A DNA stretch of 64,000 bases. It comes from Mycolicibacterium mengxianglii (lineage in GTDB: Bacteria > Actinomycetota > Actinomycetes > Mycobacteriales > Mycobacteriaceae). The stretch covers positions 3,162,001 to 3,226,000 of the forward strand of contig NZ_CP065373.1 in the NCBI RefSeq assembly GCF_015710575.1, written 5' to 3'. The translations under genes and the position numbers were made by a program. The notes beneath the pieces were generated by a model, which ran no database searches, was not told the origin of the DNA, and was given only the letters and a program-made list of their open reading frames with translations. Shown here one piece after another: positions 49,404 through 58,959 of this stretch (positions within the stretch are counted from its first letter, which is position 1; each line of letters opens with the position of its first letter).

Positions 49404-50534
49404 ATGACCGATGTGGCAAATCCCGAACAGATGCTGTTCGCCTCCACCGCGCAGGCATTCCTGGACAAAGAAGCTTCCCTGACCAAGGTGCGCGAATTGC
49501 ACTCCCAGGGATCCTCCTTCGACCCGGCGTGGTGGCAGCGTGCCGCCGAGCTCGGCTGGGCCAGCCTGCTGGTGCCCGAGGAACTCGGCGGCGGCAGCGT
49601 ATCCGGTGACGGGTTGGCCGACCTCGCGCTGCTCGCCGAGCAGGCCGGGCGCAGCGTCGCGCCGGGACCACTGCACCCGGTGAGCGTCGGCCTGGCCGGA
49701 CTCGTCGAGGCACCCGCCGGACACGAGGACATCATCGAGTCGCTGGTGGCCGGCGAGACGGTCGCCTCCTGGGCGGTGTACGAACCCAGACAACCGTTCC
49801 AGCCGTCGCGGCCTAGCACCACGGCGACCCGCACCGAATCCGGCTACCGCCTCGACGGGGTGAAGGACCGGGTCGAGGCCGGCACCGACTGTGGTGTGCT
49901 GCTGGTCGTCGCCGACTGCGCGGGTGAGGTCCGCCAGTTTGTGGTACCGACCGACTCCCCCGGGCTCAGCGTCACGGCCCAGAAATCCGTCGATCTGGTG
50001 AAGTCATACGCCTGTGTGCAATTCGACGGTGTAGAGGTCGACGAGTCCGCGGTGGTGGGCACCGCCGACCAGAGCGCGGCGATCATCGAACGCCAACGTC
50101 AGGTGGCGTTGGTCCTGCAATGTGCCGAACTGGTCGGGATTCTGGACGCGGTGTTGACCTTCACCGGCCAGTGGTTGATGGATCGGCACAGCTTCGGGCG
50201 GCCATTGGCCTCGTATCAGGCCCTCAAACATCGCGCCGCAAACAACAAGATGTGGTTCGAGGCATGCCGGGCCACCACGGCAGGAGCCATCACCGCGGTC
50301 GCCGAGCGATCGCCGGATGCCGAGAAACTGGTGAGCGTCGCGAAAGCCTATGTGGCGGAGCGCACCCCGGTGATCCTGCAGGACTGCGTTCAGCTACACG
50401 GCGGCATCGGCGTCACGTGGGAGCACGATCTGCACGTGTACCTGCGCCGAGCATCGTTGTACCGGGCCATGTTCGGCTCCCCCGACGACCATCACCGCGC
50501 CGTGTACGCCTTGAGCAGGAAGAGCCAGGCATGA
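49404..50534 (+). CDS. Acyl-CoA dehydrogenase, subunit with catalytic Glu
   Basis: This 376-residue protein starts at ATG 49404. The ACAD fold is clear: N-terminal helices (WWQRAAELGWASLLVPEELG), a weak central beta domain without the usual ExxxGSD loop, and C-terminal helices with RHSFGRPLASYQALKHRAA and LHGGIGVTWEHDL, which places the catalytic base at Glu340. The next gene, overlapping by 4 bases, is an acyl-CoA dehydrogenase lacking this Glu. The pair resembles the alpha2-beta2 FadE enzymes used on steroid side chains in mycobacteria. Confidence 0.9.
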   Translation: MTDVANPEQMLFASTAQAFLDKEASLTKVRELHSQGSSFDPAWWQRAAELGWASLLVPEELGGGSVSGDGLADLALLAEQAGRSVAPGPLHPVSVGLAGLVEAPAGHEDIIESLVAGETVASWAVYEPRQPFQPSRPSTTATRTESGYRLDGVKDRVEAGTDCGVLLVVADCAGEVRQFVVPTDSPGLSVTAQKSVDLVKSYACVQFDGVEVDESAVVGTADQSAAIIERQRQVALVLQCAELVGILDAVLTFTGQWLMDRHSFGRPLASYQALKHRAANNKMWFEACRATTAGAITAVAERSPDAEKLVSVAKAYVAERTPVILQDCVQLHGGIGVTWEHDLHVYLRRASLYRAMFGSPDDHHRAVYALSRKSQA

Positions 50535-51784
50535 CAGATACAGCGTCCACCACCGCAATCAGCGAATCGGTCCAGGAATTCGCGGCTCGGGCCCGGACCT
50601 GGCTGGCCGAGAACATGCCTCGCATCGACCCCGACAAACCGCCGTTCAGCGTGCGCGCTGAGGCGGTGTCCTGGGAGCGCGCCAAAGAGCTGCAAAGACG
50701 CCTCTACGCAGGCGGATTCACCGGAATCTGCTTCCCCCGCGAGTACGGCGGCCTCGGCCTGGATCACGCCTACCAGCGGGCTTTCGACGCCGAGAGCCGC
50801 TACTACGAGATGCCACTGATCCTGAACACCCCGACATTGACCATCTGCGCCGCCACGATTCTCGACATGGGCAGCGATGACCAGAAGCGGGACCGTATCT
50901 CGGCCGTGCTCCGCGGGGACGAGATTCTGGTTCAGCTGCTCAGCGAGCCCAGCGGCGGCTCCGACCTGGCCGGTGTGATCACCCGGGCCGACCGCCGGGG
51001 CGACAAGTGGATCATCAACGGCGCCAAGACCTGGAGCACCAGCGCCTTCGCCGGCGACTACGGCCTGATGCTGGCCCGCACTGATTGGACCGTGCCCAAG
51101 CACGAGGGCCTGACGATGTTCCTGGTCCCGCTGAAGTCCCCTGGAATCACGATGCGGCGCATCAAGGAGGCCAATGGATCCGAGGAGTTCTGCGAGGAAT
51201 TCTTCGACGGCCTCGAACTCGGCGACGACGCCGTGGTGGGCGAGGTCAACAACGGCTGGGAAGTGGCGTCGCGTCAACTGTTCCACGAGCGCCGCGCGGT
51301 GGGCGGCGGGTCCGAATTCGCCAGCGGTTCAGGTGCCGAGAACATGCAGGAACTGCCCACCGACTACGTGGCCCTTGCCGAGTCCACTGGGCAGGGCGAT
51401 GATCCGCGTGTCCAAGAACTCGCCGGTCAGGCGCTGGTCCGGCGAATAGTCAAAGACCAGTTGATCCCCCACATCTCACGCGCGGTCGCCACGGGCGCGC
51501 TGCCGCCCACCGGAGGGACGTTGATCCGGCTGTTCCACGCCGACCAGACCGAGTTCGAGGTCGACACCACCTTGGCCATCGCCGGCACCGCGGGCGTCGT
51601 CGACTCCGGTGACGGCCTGATGGACATCGGTGTGCGCTATCTGTCCCGACAAACCGCGTCGCTCGGTGGTGGCAGCAGCGAGATGGCCCGCAATGTCATC
51701 GGTGAGCGCATCCTCGGCTTCCCTCGCGAGATGGCCGCCGACCGTGGTGTTCCGTTCAATCAGGTCAAACGCGGTAAGACATAA
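50531..51784 (+). CDS. Acyl-CoA dehydrogenase, partner subunit lacking the catalytic Glu
   Basis: The ATG at 50531 overlaps the previous stop as ATGA. The 417 residues include PREYGGLGLDHAYQRA, the substrate/flavin loop LSEPSGGSDLAGVITRA, WIINGAKTWSTSA and the C-terminal RYLSRQTASLGGGSSEMARN. At the position of the catalytic Glu the sequence reads AGTAGVVDSG, so the base is missing. It probably supplies flavin or structural contacts in a heterotetramer with the preceding subunit. Confidence 0.9.
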   Translation: MTDTASTTAISESVQEFAARARTWLAENMPRIDPDKPPFSVRAEAVSWERAKELQRRLYAGGFTGICFPREYGGLGLDHAYQRAFDAESRYYEMPLILNTPTLTICAATILDMGSDDQKRDRISAVLRGDEILVQLLSEPSGGSDLAGVITRADRRGDKWIINGAKTWSTSAFAGDYGLMLARTDWTVPKHEGLTMFLVPLKSPGITMRRIKEANGSEEFCEEFFDGLELGDDAVVGEVNNGWEVASRQLFHERRAVGGGSEFASGSGAENMQELPTDYVALAESTGQGDDPRVQELAGQALVRRIVKDQLIPHISRAVATGALPPTGGTLIRLFHADQTEFEVDTTLAIAGTAGVVDSGDGLMDIGVRYLSRQTASLGGGSSEMARNVIGERILGFPREMAADRGVPFNQVKRGKT

Positions 51785-51822
51785 GCACCAACAGGACTGA
51801 ACACTTTCGCTAATCTGTACCG

Positions 51823-52254
51823 ATGAGCCAACCCGCCACCGACATCTCACCGGCATTGGCCGCATCCCAGGCTTCCTGGAAAGCGGTACAGGCACACGAC
51901 AAGGACTCCTGGCTGGCGTTGATGGCCGACGACGTGGTGATCGAAGATCCGATCGGCAAAGCCATCACCAACCCGGACGGAAATGGGGTACGGGGCAAGG
52001 ACGCGGTCTCGGCGTTCTACGACACCAATATCGCGTCGAACAACCTGCGCATCACCTGCGAGGAGACGTTTCCGTCCAGCTCCCCCGACGAGGTGGCCCA
52101 CATCCTGATCCTGCGCAGCGAGTTCGAGGGCGGTCTCTCCAGCGAAGTGCGTGGTGTTTTCACCTACCGGGTGGACGACGCGGGCAAGATTGCCAACATG
52201 CGCGGTTACTGGAACATGGACGTCATGAAATTCGAGACCGCACAACGAGATTGA
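51823..52254 (+). CDS. SnoaL/NTF2-like ketosteroid-isomerase-fold protein
   Basis: This 143-residue protein has the NTF2-like cone fold: SWKAVQAHDKDSWLALMADD, VIEDPIGKAI and the terminal strand GKIANMRGYWNMD. It resembles steroid delta-isomerase or limonene-epoxide-hydrolase-like proteins that work with acyl-CoA and steroid catabolism. It follows the two dehydrogenase genes by 38 bases and is likely in their operon. The exact reaction is unknown. Confidence 0.82.
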   Translation: MSQPATDISPALAASQASWKAVQAHDKDSWLALMADDVVIEDPIGKAITNPDGNGVRGKDAVSAFYDTNIASNNLRITCEETFPSSSPDEVAHILILRSEFEGGLSSEVRGVFTYRVDDAGKIANMRGYWNMDVMKFETAQRD

Positions 52255-52257
52255 GTC

Positions 52258-53277
52258 TCAGAACAGCGTTTCCTGCAACGCCTGGGGCGTGGCGGCGGGC
52301 TGCGGCGTGGTCGGCCGGGAAAACCTGCGGTCATCCCCGTTGAGGCCGTGCCTGGCCACCAGCGGCGCCGCCCGCTGCCGTAACTCCGCTCGATACTCCT
52401 CCGGCAGGTAGGCACCGTGGCGGTACAGCCGGCGATAGGGCGCCACCAGCTCGGGGTACGCAGTGGCCAGCCACGACATGAACCAGCCGCGGGTGGAGCC
52501 GCGTAGATGCAACCCGAAGACCGTCACCCCGGTGGCGCCCGCCTCGGCGATCTGGCCGAGCAGCATGTCGAGGTGTTCGCGGGAGTCGGTCAGGTACGGC
52601 AGCACCGGCGCCACCATGACATGACAGCCCAGTCCGGCGGCGCGGATCGCCGAGATCAGCTGCAGCCGGGCGTGCGGCGTAGGGGTACCGGGTTCCAGCT
52701 GACGCTGCAGGTCCGCATCGCCGATCGCCAGAGATATGGACAACGACACCGGCACTTCTGCGGCCGCCGCGGCGATCGCCGGGAGATCGCGCCGCAGCAG
52801 GGTGCCCTTGGTGAGGATCGAGAACGGGGTGCCGGATTCGGCGAGGGCACCGATGATGCCCGGCATCAGCGCATACCGCCCCTCGGCACGCTGATACGGG
52901 TCGGTGTTGGTACCCAGCGCCACGGTCTCGCGGCCCCAGCTGCGCCGGCTCAGCTCACGTCGTAAAACCTCGACGACGTTGGTCTTGACCACGACCTGGG
53001 TGTCGAAGTCGTCGCCGGGGTCGAGGTCCAGATACTCGTGCGTCGGTCGGGCGAAGCAGTAACGGCAGGCATGGGAGCAGCCGCGGTAGCCGTTGACGGT
53101 GTATTTGAACGGGACCATCGACACCTCGGGCACTTTGTTCAACGCGGACTTGCACAACACCTCGTGAAAGGTGATGCCGTCGAACTGCGGTGTGCGCACG
53201 CTGCGCACAAAGCCGATGCGCTGCAGACCGGGCAGTGCCCCGTCGTCGACATCGACACCTTGAGCCGCCCATCGCAT
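52258..53277 (-). CDS. Radical SAM protein, Rv2578c family
   Basis: This 339-residue protein carries the radical SAM cluster motif in GYRGCSHACRYCFARPTHEY. A SPASM domain is absent. Other marks are KTNVVEVLRRELSRRSWGRE, VALGTNTDPYQRAEGRY and the C-terminal GSTRGWFMSWL. It belongs to the SplB-like group of DNA-photolyase-related radical SAM proteins found next to other conserved genes in mycobacteria; its substrate is unknown. It ends 3 bases after the convergent SnoaL-like gene. Confidence 0.9.
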   Translation of the reverse strand: MRWAAQGVDVDDGALPGLQRIGFVRSVRTPQFDGITFHEVLCKSALNKVPEVSMVPFKYTVNGYRGCSHACRYCFARPTHEYLDLDPGDDFDTQVVVKTNVVEVLRRELSRRSWGRETVALGTNTDPYQRAEGRYALMPGIIGALAESGTPFSILTKGTLLRRDLPAIAAAAAEVPVSLSISLAIGDADLQRQLEPGTPTPHARLQLISAIRAAGLGCHVMVAPVLPYLTDSREHLDMLLGQIAEAGATGVTVFGLHLRGSTRGWFMSWLATAYPELVAPYRRLYRHGAYLPEEYRAELRQRAAPLVARHGLNGDDRRFSRPTTPQPAATPQALQETLF

Positions 53278-53330
53278 GTCTCAATGCGAACATACGTTCG
53301 ACGGCGCTGTCAATGCCAGGCGTCAGTGGT

Positions 53331-53753
53331 TCACCAAGTTTTCAACTGGCACTGCAAGTTGTACGGCGCATCCTGCTGCACTACTACCTGGCCGTCGACG
53401 GCGATGTCGCAGTGTCCGTTCGGCGCGGCCTGCCCGCCCCTGGTGGTGCTGCTCGCGGTCAGGATGGCCCAATGCGGGTCTGAGAGCGTGGTTTCGAACA
53501 CCCACGGCACCCCGGGCGCCAGCCCGATGGTCTCGTGCTTGAGGAATGCGTACGGGTCGGCGTCGTACGCCTCTTGGCTCGGCGGTTCGACCGCAAGGTA
53601 GTAGACGTCAAACGGCGCACCGCCGGCTGCCACCAGCGTGTACCGGACCTGCTGTCCGGCGGGGGGTTCAGCGCCGGCCACTCCATGCGAGACCGCGAGA
53701 CCCGCGGCCGCGAGCACAACTGCTGCACCGACTTTGACTGTCACTTTTCCCAT
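53331..53753 (-). CDS. Exported MmpS-like domain protein
   Basis: The ATG at 53753 ([15 protein letters not shown]) gives 140 residues with a signal peptide to about residue 27 (VAGA); an ATG at 53762 is the alternative. The mature part has a beta-rich layout with [18 protein letters not shown] near the start and two cysteines in [15 protein letters not shown] and [10 protein letters not shown], the pattern of MmpS-type domains. No MmpL gene is adjacent, so an accessory MmpS role is unlikely; an Rv2576c-like secreted protein fits the neighbourhood. Confidence 0.7.
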   Translation of the reverse strand: MGKVTVKVGAAVVLAAAGLAVSHGVAGAEPPAGQQVRYTLVAAGGAPFDVYYLAVEPPSQEAYDADPYAFLKHETIGLAPGVPWVFETTLSDPHWAILTASSTTRGGQAAPNGHCDIAVDGQVVVQQDAPYNLQCQLKTW

Positions 53754-54026
53754 GATGGTCATATCTTCCGACGCTACCTGATCGTTACACGGGCACTGGG
53801 CCGTCACTGCACCGATCCAGCTAAGCCGATAGACGTGCTCGCAAACATTGAAAAACCCTGTTTGCCCAGCACGTTAATGTATTCGTCACACACAGATATT
53901 TCGCAGAAACATATCCGCTCTAACGTCCGGATCGGTACCCGCGGAGGGTGCCGTTACGGTTCGGAGCTGGTTCTACAAGGACATATGTCTCCGTATACCG
54001 CGACTACCTGTCACGAAAGGCACTTG
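53754..54026 (+). promoter_or_regulatory. Upstream region of the urea transporter operon
   Basis: This 273-base gap between the MmpS-like gene (minus) and urtA (plus) holds no gene. It is less GC-rich than its surroundings around 53850-53935 and has loose GlnR-like half-sites (GTCAC and GAAAC within 53888-53914). Spacing does not match the usual GlnR box well, so control by nitrogen is an inference. AAAGG precedes the urtA start by 7 bases. Confidence 0.35.
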
Positions 54027-55301
54027 ATGCGCGGATCTGTGCGTCTCCATCGCTCCTCGCTGAAACGATCAGCTCTTGCTGCGGGGAGCGTGGTCTTCGC
54101 AACCAGTCTGGTACTCAGCGGTTGCGGCAGCAAAGCCACCGACACCGAAGCGGCCAGCGCCGCGTCATGCGTCGACACCGAAGGTTCGACCATCAAGGTC
54201 GGTTCCCTCAACTCTCTCTCCGGCACCATGGCGATCTCCGAGGTCACCGTGCGCGACGCCATCAAACTGGCCGTCGACGAGATCAACGCCGGCGGCGGCG
54301 TCATGGACAAGCAGATCGAACTCATCGGTGAAGACGGCGCTTCCGAGCCCACCGTGTTCGCGGAAAAGGCCGAGAAGCTAATCAGCAGCGATTGTGTCGC
54401 CGCGGTCTTCGGCGGCTGGACCTCCTCGAGCCGCAAGGCCATGCTGCCGGTCTTCGAGAGCGCGAACTCCCTGCTGTACTACCCCGTGCAGTACGAGGGC
54501 CTGGAGTCGTCGCCCAATATCTTCTACACCGGCGCCACCACCAACCAGCAGATCGTGCCCGCCCTGGACTACCTGAAGGAAAAGGGCATCAAGTCGCTCT
54601 ACCTGGTGGGCAGTGACTACGTGTTCCCCCAGACCGCCAACCGCATCATCAAGGCCTATGCGGAGGCCAACGGTATCGAGATCAAGGGCGAGGACTACAC
54701 CCCGCTGGGTTCCACCGACTTCTCGACCATCGTCAACAAGGTGCGCACCGCGGATGCCGACGCCGTGTTCAACACGCTCAACGGTGACTCCAACGTCGCC
54801 TTCTTCCGTGAGTACAAGAACGTCGGCCTGACGCCGCAGGCGATGCCGGTGGTGTCGGTTTCGATCGCCGAAGAAGAGGTCGGCGGCATCGGTGTGGAGA
54901 ACATCGACGGACAGCTGACGGCGTGGGATTACTACCAGACTCTCGATACGCCGGTGAACAAGTCGTTCGTCGAGGCATACAAGAAGGCATACGGTGCCAA
55001 CAAGCCCACCTCGGATCCGATGGAAGCCGCCTACACCTCGGTCTACCTGTGGAAGAACACCGTGGAGAAGGCGAAGTCCTTCGACGTCAAGGCCATCCAG
55101 GACAACGCCGACGGCGTGACGTTCGAGGCACCTGAAGGCCTGGTGACCATCGACGGGGAGAACCACCACATCACCAAAACCGCCCGCATCGGCGAAATCC
55201 GTCCCGACGGCCTGATCTACACCATCTGGGAATCCCCCGGCCCGATCGAGCCGGATCCGTTCCTGAAGTCCTACCCGTGGGCCGCCGGCCTCTCCGGCTG
55301 A
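54027..55301 (+). CDS. urtA: Urea ABC transporter substrate-binding lipoprotein UrtA
   Basis: The ATG at 54027 gives 424 residues with a lipobox LVLSGC (Cys33). The type I periplasmic-binding fold (about 50-415) contains [36 protein letters not shown] and the urea/amide group marker [12 protein letters not shown]. UrtA binds urea outside the membrane for the high-affinity importer encoded directly downstream. It opens the urtABCDE operon. Confidence 0.94.
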   Translation: MRGSVRLHRSSLKRSALAAGSVVFATSLVLSGCGSKATDTEAASAASCVDTEGSTIKVGSLNSLSGTMAISEVTVRDAIKLAVDEINAGGGVMDKQIELIGEDGASEPTVFAEKAEKLISSDCVAAVFGGWTSSSRKAMLPVFESANSLLYYPVQYEGLESSPNIFYTGATTNQQIVPALDYLKEKGIKSLYLVGSDYVFPQTANRIIKAYAEANGIEIKGEDYTPLGSTDFSTIVNKVRTADADAVFNTLNGDSNVAFFREYKNVGLTPQAMPVVSVSIAEEEVGGIGVENIDGQLTAWDYYQTLDTPVNKSFVEAYKKAYGANKPTSDPMEAAYTSVYLWKNTVEKAKSFDVKAIQDNADGVTFEAPEGLVTIDGENHHITKTARIGEIRPDGLIYTIWESPGPIEPDPFLKSYPWAAGLSG

Positions 55302-55312
55302 GGCACAACTAG

Positions 55313-56197
55313 ATGGATGTCCTGATCGGACAGCTGACAACAGGATTGAGCCTCGGCTCAATCCTGTTGTTGGCTGCACTCGGCTTGTCCCTGACGTTCG
55401 GCCAGATGGGCGTCATCAACATGGCGCACGGCGAATTCATCATGGCCGGCTGCTACACGGCCTACGTGGTGCAGCAGGTCTTCTCCAATGCCGGTGTCTC
55501 GCTGATCATCTCGTTGCTTGTCGGCTTCGTGGTCGGCGGCGCACTCGGTGTGCTGCTGGAGGTCACGCTGATCCAGCGGATGTATGACCGCCCGTTGGAC
55601 ACCCTGCTGGTGACCTTCGGGGTCGGCCTGGTCCTGCAGCAGGTCGCCCGCGATATCTTCGGCGCACCCGCGGTCAACGTCATCGCCCCGGCATGGCTGT
55701 CCGGCGGTATCGAAATCCTGGGTGCCGTGGTGCCCAAGACCAGGATCTTCATCATGGTGCTGGCCGTCGTCTGTGTGACCGTGCTGGCCATCGTGCTCAA
55801 GGTGAGCCCGATGGGCCGCCGCATCCGCGCTGTGGTGCAGAACCGCGATCTCGCTGAGACCAGTGGCATTTCGTCGCGCCGGACCGACATCACGACGTTC
55901 TTCATCGGGTCCGGTCTGGCCAGCGTCGCCGGTGTGGCGTTGACGCTGATCGGCTCGACGAGCCCCACGATCGGCCAGAGCTACCTGATCGACGCGTTCC
56001 TGGTGGTCGTGGTCGGTGGCCTGGGCCAGATCAAGGGAACGGTGATCGCGGCGTTCGGGATCGGGTTCTTGAACTCGTTCATCGAGTACAACACCACCGC
56101 GTCCCTGGCGAAGGTGATCCTGTTCGTGATCATCGTCATCTTCCTGCAGGTCCGGCCGCAGGGCCTGTTCACCGTTCGGACAAGGAGTCTCGTATGA
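55313..56197 (+). CDS. urtB: Urea ABC transporter permease UrtB
   Basis: This 294-residue LivH-type permease has about eight TM helices. Marks are LGLSLTFGQMGVINMAHGEF near the N-terminus and VVVVGGLGQIKGTVIAAFGI near the C-terminus. It lies 11 bases after urtA and overlaps urtC by 4. It partners UrtC in the membrane. Confidence 0.94.
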   Translation: MDVLIGQLTTGLSLGSILLLAALGLSLTFGQMGVINMAHGEFIMAGCYTAYVVQQVFSNAGVSLIISLLVGFVVGGALGVLLEVTLIQRMYDRPLDTLLVTFGVGLVLQQVARDIFGAPAVNVIAPAWLSGGIEILGAVVPKTRIFIMVLAVVCVTVLAIVLKVSPMGRRIRAVVQNRDLAETSGISSRRTDITTFFIGSGLASVAGVALTLIGSTSPTIGQSYLIDAFLVVVVGGLGQIKGTVIAAFGIGFLNSFIEYNTTASLAKVILFVIIVIFLQVRPQGLFTVRTRSLV

Positions 56198-57303
56198 GGA
56201 CTGTCCTGGGACGCTGGCAGACCTGGGCGGGATTCGGCATCGCCGCGGTGGTGCTGTTCGGCCTGGCTCCGGCCATACTGTCCGACTTCCGGCTGAGCCT
56301 GCTGGGAAAGTTCCTGTGCTTTGCGATCGTCGCCGTCGGCATCGGCCTGGCCTGGGGCCGCGGCGGCATGCTGGTCCTGGGGCAGGGCGTGTTCTTCGGC
56401 CTCGGCGGCTACATCATGGCGATGCACCTCAAGATCGCCGACGCCCAGCTGGCCGGCGACGACGTGCCGGATTTCATGCAGATCCAGGGTGTACGTGAAT
56501 TGCCGGGATACTGGGCACCTTTCGCATCGCCGGTGGTGACGCTGTTGGCCATCGTCATCATCCCGGCGGCGATCGCAGCGGCCCTGGGCTTCGGCGTGTT
56601 CAAACGTCGGGTCAAGGGAGCGTACTTCGCGATCCTGTCGCAGGCACTGGCCGCGGCGTTGGCGATCCTGCTGGTCGGGCAGACCGGCCTCGGCGGTTCC
56701 AACGGGCTCAACCGGTTCCGGACGTTTTTCGGCTTCACCCTCAATGACCCGGTGAACAGGCGGATGCTCTATTTCATCGCGGCCGCCGTACTGCTGATCG
56801 TCGTCGCCGTGGTGCGCCAGTTGATGCAGAGCCGCTACGGGGAGTTGTTGGTCGCGGTGCGCGACGGCGAGGAGCGGGTGCGCTTCCTGGGCTACGACCC
56901 GGCCAACATCAAGGTCGTCGCCTACACCGTCGCCGCGCTGTTCGCGAGCATCGCCGGTGCTCTGTTCGCACCCATCGTCGGGTTCATCGCGCCGTCACAG
57001 GTGGGCATCCTGCCGTCGATCGCCTTCCTGATCGGCGTGGCGATCGGCGGACGCACCACGCTGCTGGGCCCCGTGCTGGGCGCCATCGGTGTCGCTTGGG
57101 CGCAGACGCTGTTCTCCGAACGCTTCCCGTCGGAGTGGACCTACGCCCAGGGCCTGTTGTTCATCGTCGTCGTCGGCTTCTTCCCCGCCGGGTTCGCCGG
57201 CCTGTCGGTGTTGATGAAGCGGCGACGCAAGAAGACGGTGGACGAGCCCGATCCTGACCCCGACCCGGAAGTCGAAACCGAGAAAGTGGGTGCGACATCG
57301 TGA
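56194..57303 (+). CDS. urtC: Urea ABC transporter permease UrtC
   Basis: This 369-residue LivM-type permease overlaps urtB (ATGA). It has about nine TM helices, the GRGGMLVLGQGVFFGLGGY motif and the loop DGEERVRFLGYDPANIKVVA. The C-terminal tail is acidic with repeated DPDPDPE, which is longer than usual. Its stop overlaps the GTG start of urtD. Confidence 0.93.
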   Translation: MRTVLGRWQTWAGFGIAAVVLFGLAPAILSDFRLSLLGKFLCFAIVAVGIGLAWGRGGMLVLGQGVFFGLGGYIMAMHLKIADAQLAGDDVPDFMQIQGVRELPGYWAPFASPVVTLLAIVIIPAAIAAALGFGVFKRRVKGAYFAILSQALAAALAILLVGQTGLGGSNGLNRFRTFFGFTLNDPVNRRMLYFIAAAVLLIVVAVVRQLMQSRYGELLVAVRDGEERVRFLGYDPANIKVVAYTVAALFASIAGALFAPIVGFIAPSQVGILPSIAFLIGVAIGGRTTLLGPVLGAIGVAWAQTLFSERFPSEWTYAQGLLFIVVVGFFPAGFAGLSVLMKRRRKKTVDEPDPDPDPEVETEKVGATS

Positions 57304-58145
57304 CTGCACCACAAGCCACCGGTGCGCATCGCTCCCCGACTGCCGGCGGCAATGCCGGCATGGGCACCCAGTACCTCGAAGTGCGGGGTCTCACCGTTGA
57401 TTTCGACGGCTTCAAAGCTGTCAGCGATGTCGACCTCACGCTGTTCCAGGGCGACCTGCGCTTCCTGATCGGCCCCAACGGCGCCGGCAAGACGACGGTG
57501 ATCGACGCGATCACCGGCCTGGCGTCGGCCAGCGGCTCGGTCAACAAATCCGGTAAAGAACTTCTCGGCAAGAAAGTGCACCAGATCGCCAAGCTGGGAG
57601 TGGGACGGACGTTCCAGACGGCCAGCGTCTTCGAGAAGCTCACGGTTCTGCAGAATCTCGACATCGCGGCCGGCGCTGATCGCTCGTGGTGGACGCTGCT
57701 GCGCCGTCGCTCCGAGGTGCTGCCGTCGATCCAGGAGGCCCTCGAGATCACCGGGCTGACCGATCTGGCCGACAAGCCGGCCGGCGTGCTCGCCCACGGC
57801 CAGAAGCAGTGGCTGGAGATCGGCATGCTGCTGGTGCAGAACGCCGATGTGCTGTTACTGGACGAGCCCGTGGCAGGTATGAGCACCGAGGAACGCGAAG
57901 AGACCGGAAATCTGTTGCGCCGCATCGGATCTGAACGCACCGTCGTGGTCGTCGAGCACGACATGGACTTCATGCGCGCCTTCGCCACCTCGGTGACGGT
58001 GCTGGCCCGCGGCCAGGTGATCGCGGAGGGGACCGTCGCCGAGGTGCAGGCCAATCCGAAGGTCCAGGAGGTCTATCTGGGCACGGCCGCCGCCGGCGCG
58101 GACGGCATCCCCGATGAACTGATCGAAGACACGGAGGCGTCGTAA
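57300..58145 (+). CDS. urtD: Urea ABC transporter ATPase UrtD
   Basis: The GTG at 57300 overlaps the urtC stop. The 281 residues have Walker A LIGPNGAGKTTVIDA, the Q-loop GVGRTFQTASVFEKL, Walker B VLLLDEPVAGMSTEE and switch His in VVVEHDMDFMR. The signature motif reads LAHGQKQWLEIG, the UrtD/LivG form of the signature. A 25-residue poorly conserved leader precedes the fold. It is cotranscribed with urtE (TAATG). Confidence 0.93.
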   Translation: MTAPQATGAHRSPTAGGNAGMGTQYLEVRGLTVDFDGFKAVSDVDLTLFQGDLRFLIGPNGAGKTTVIDAITGLASASGSVNKSGKELLGKKVHQIAKLGVGRTFQTASVFEKLTVLQNLDIAAGADRSWWTLLRRRSEVLPSIQEALEITGLTDLADKPAGVLAHGQKQWLEIGMLLVQNADVLLLDEPVAGMSTEEREETGNLLRRIGSERTVVVVEHDMDFMRAFATSVTVLARGQVIAEGTVAEVQANPKVQEVYLGTAAAGADGIPDELIEDTEAS

Positions 58146-58837
58146 TGCTGGAACTGGTCGACGTTCGCAGCGGTTACGGCCGTTCGGAAGTCATCCACGG
58201 GGTGAGCATCGAGGTCCCGTCCGACGGCGTGGCCGCGGTGATGGGCCACAACGGCGCGGGCAAGACGACACTGCTGCGCGCTGCGGTCGGTCTCCTCAAA
58301 TGCAGTTCCGGCAAGGTGCTTTTCGAGGGTGAGGACATCACCAAGTTGCGTCCGTCGGCGCGGGTGGCCCGCGGATTGGCGTATGTGCCGCAGGGGCAGC
58401 AGTCATTCGGCCAGCTGACGACGGCGGAGAACCTGCAGGTGGTCGCCGACGGGCGCAAGAACGGCAAGCAGCTGATCGATGAGCAACTCGACCTGTTTCC
58501 GGCGCTCAAGGAGCTGCTGACACGGCGGGCTGGGCTGCTCTCCGGTGGACAGCGCCAGCAGCTGGCGATCGCCCGGGCGCTGATCACCAGCCCGAAGACG
58601 CTGATCCTCGATGAGCCCACCGAGGGCATCCAACCGTCGGTGGTGCATGAGATCGAAGAGGCGATCACCGCGTTGACGGCACGCGGCGATCTCGGCGTGC
58701 TGCTGGTCGAGCAGCACATCGGTTTCGCACTGGAGTCCGCGCAGCGGTATTACATCCTCGAAGCCGGCCGGGTGACCTCCAGCGGCACTGGGGGTTCGGC
58801 GTCCGAGGACGACGTCCGCGCCGCCATGGCCATCTAA
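58145..58837 (+). CDS. urtE: Urea ABC transporter ATPase UrtE
   Basis: This 230-residue LivF-type ATPase has Walker A GHNGAGKTTLLRA, signature LLSGGQRQQLAIARAL and Walker B LILDEPTEGIQPSVV, and ends the five-gene urea importer. No urease or urea amidolyase gene lies in the window, so urea breakdown must be encoded elsewhere. An inverted repeat follows 34 bases downstream. Confidence 0.94.
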   Translation: MLELVDVRSGYGRSEVIHGVSIEVPSDGVAAVMGHNGAGKTTLLRAAVGLLKCSSGKVLFEGEDITKLRPSARVARGLAYVPQGQQSFGQLTTAENLQVVADGRKNGKQLIDEQLDLFPALKELLTRRAGLLSGGQRQQLAIARALITSPKTLILDEPTEGIQPSVVHEIEEAITALTARGDLGVLLVEQHIGFALESAQRYYILEAGRVTSSGTGGSASEDDVRAAMAI

Positions 58838-58870
58838 CCTTCACCGCTCACCTTCACCTTTCACCCTTTA

Positions 58871-58934
58871 CCGCGAGCGGGCGTGTCCCCGGCAAACACG
58901 CCGGGCAAATCCCGTGGTTTACGCCCGCTCGCGG
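58871..58934. repeat. Nested inverted repeat after urtE
   Basis: CCGCGAGCGGGCGT (58871-58884) pairs perfectly with ACGCCCGCTCGCGG (58921-58934). The 36-base loop contains a second stem, CCCGGC (58888-58893) with GCCGGG (58900-58905), around AAACAC. There is no T tract, so it could be a factor-assisted terminator, a RIP/REP-like repeat, or an RNA-stability element for the urt message. Confidence 0.8.
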
Positions 58935-58959
58935 GCCGTCAGCTGGCACGCTGCAGGGC

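Noticed and set aside
53888..53914. A GlnR box upstream of urtA
   Set aside because: Only loose half-sites (GTCAC, GAAAC) with wrong spacing; kept as a low-confidence remark only.
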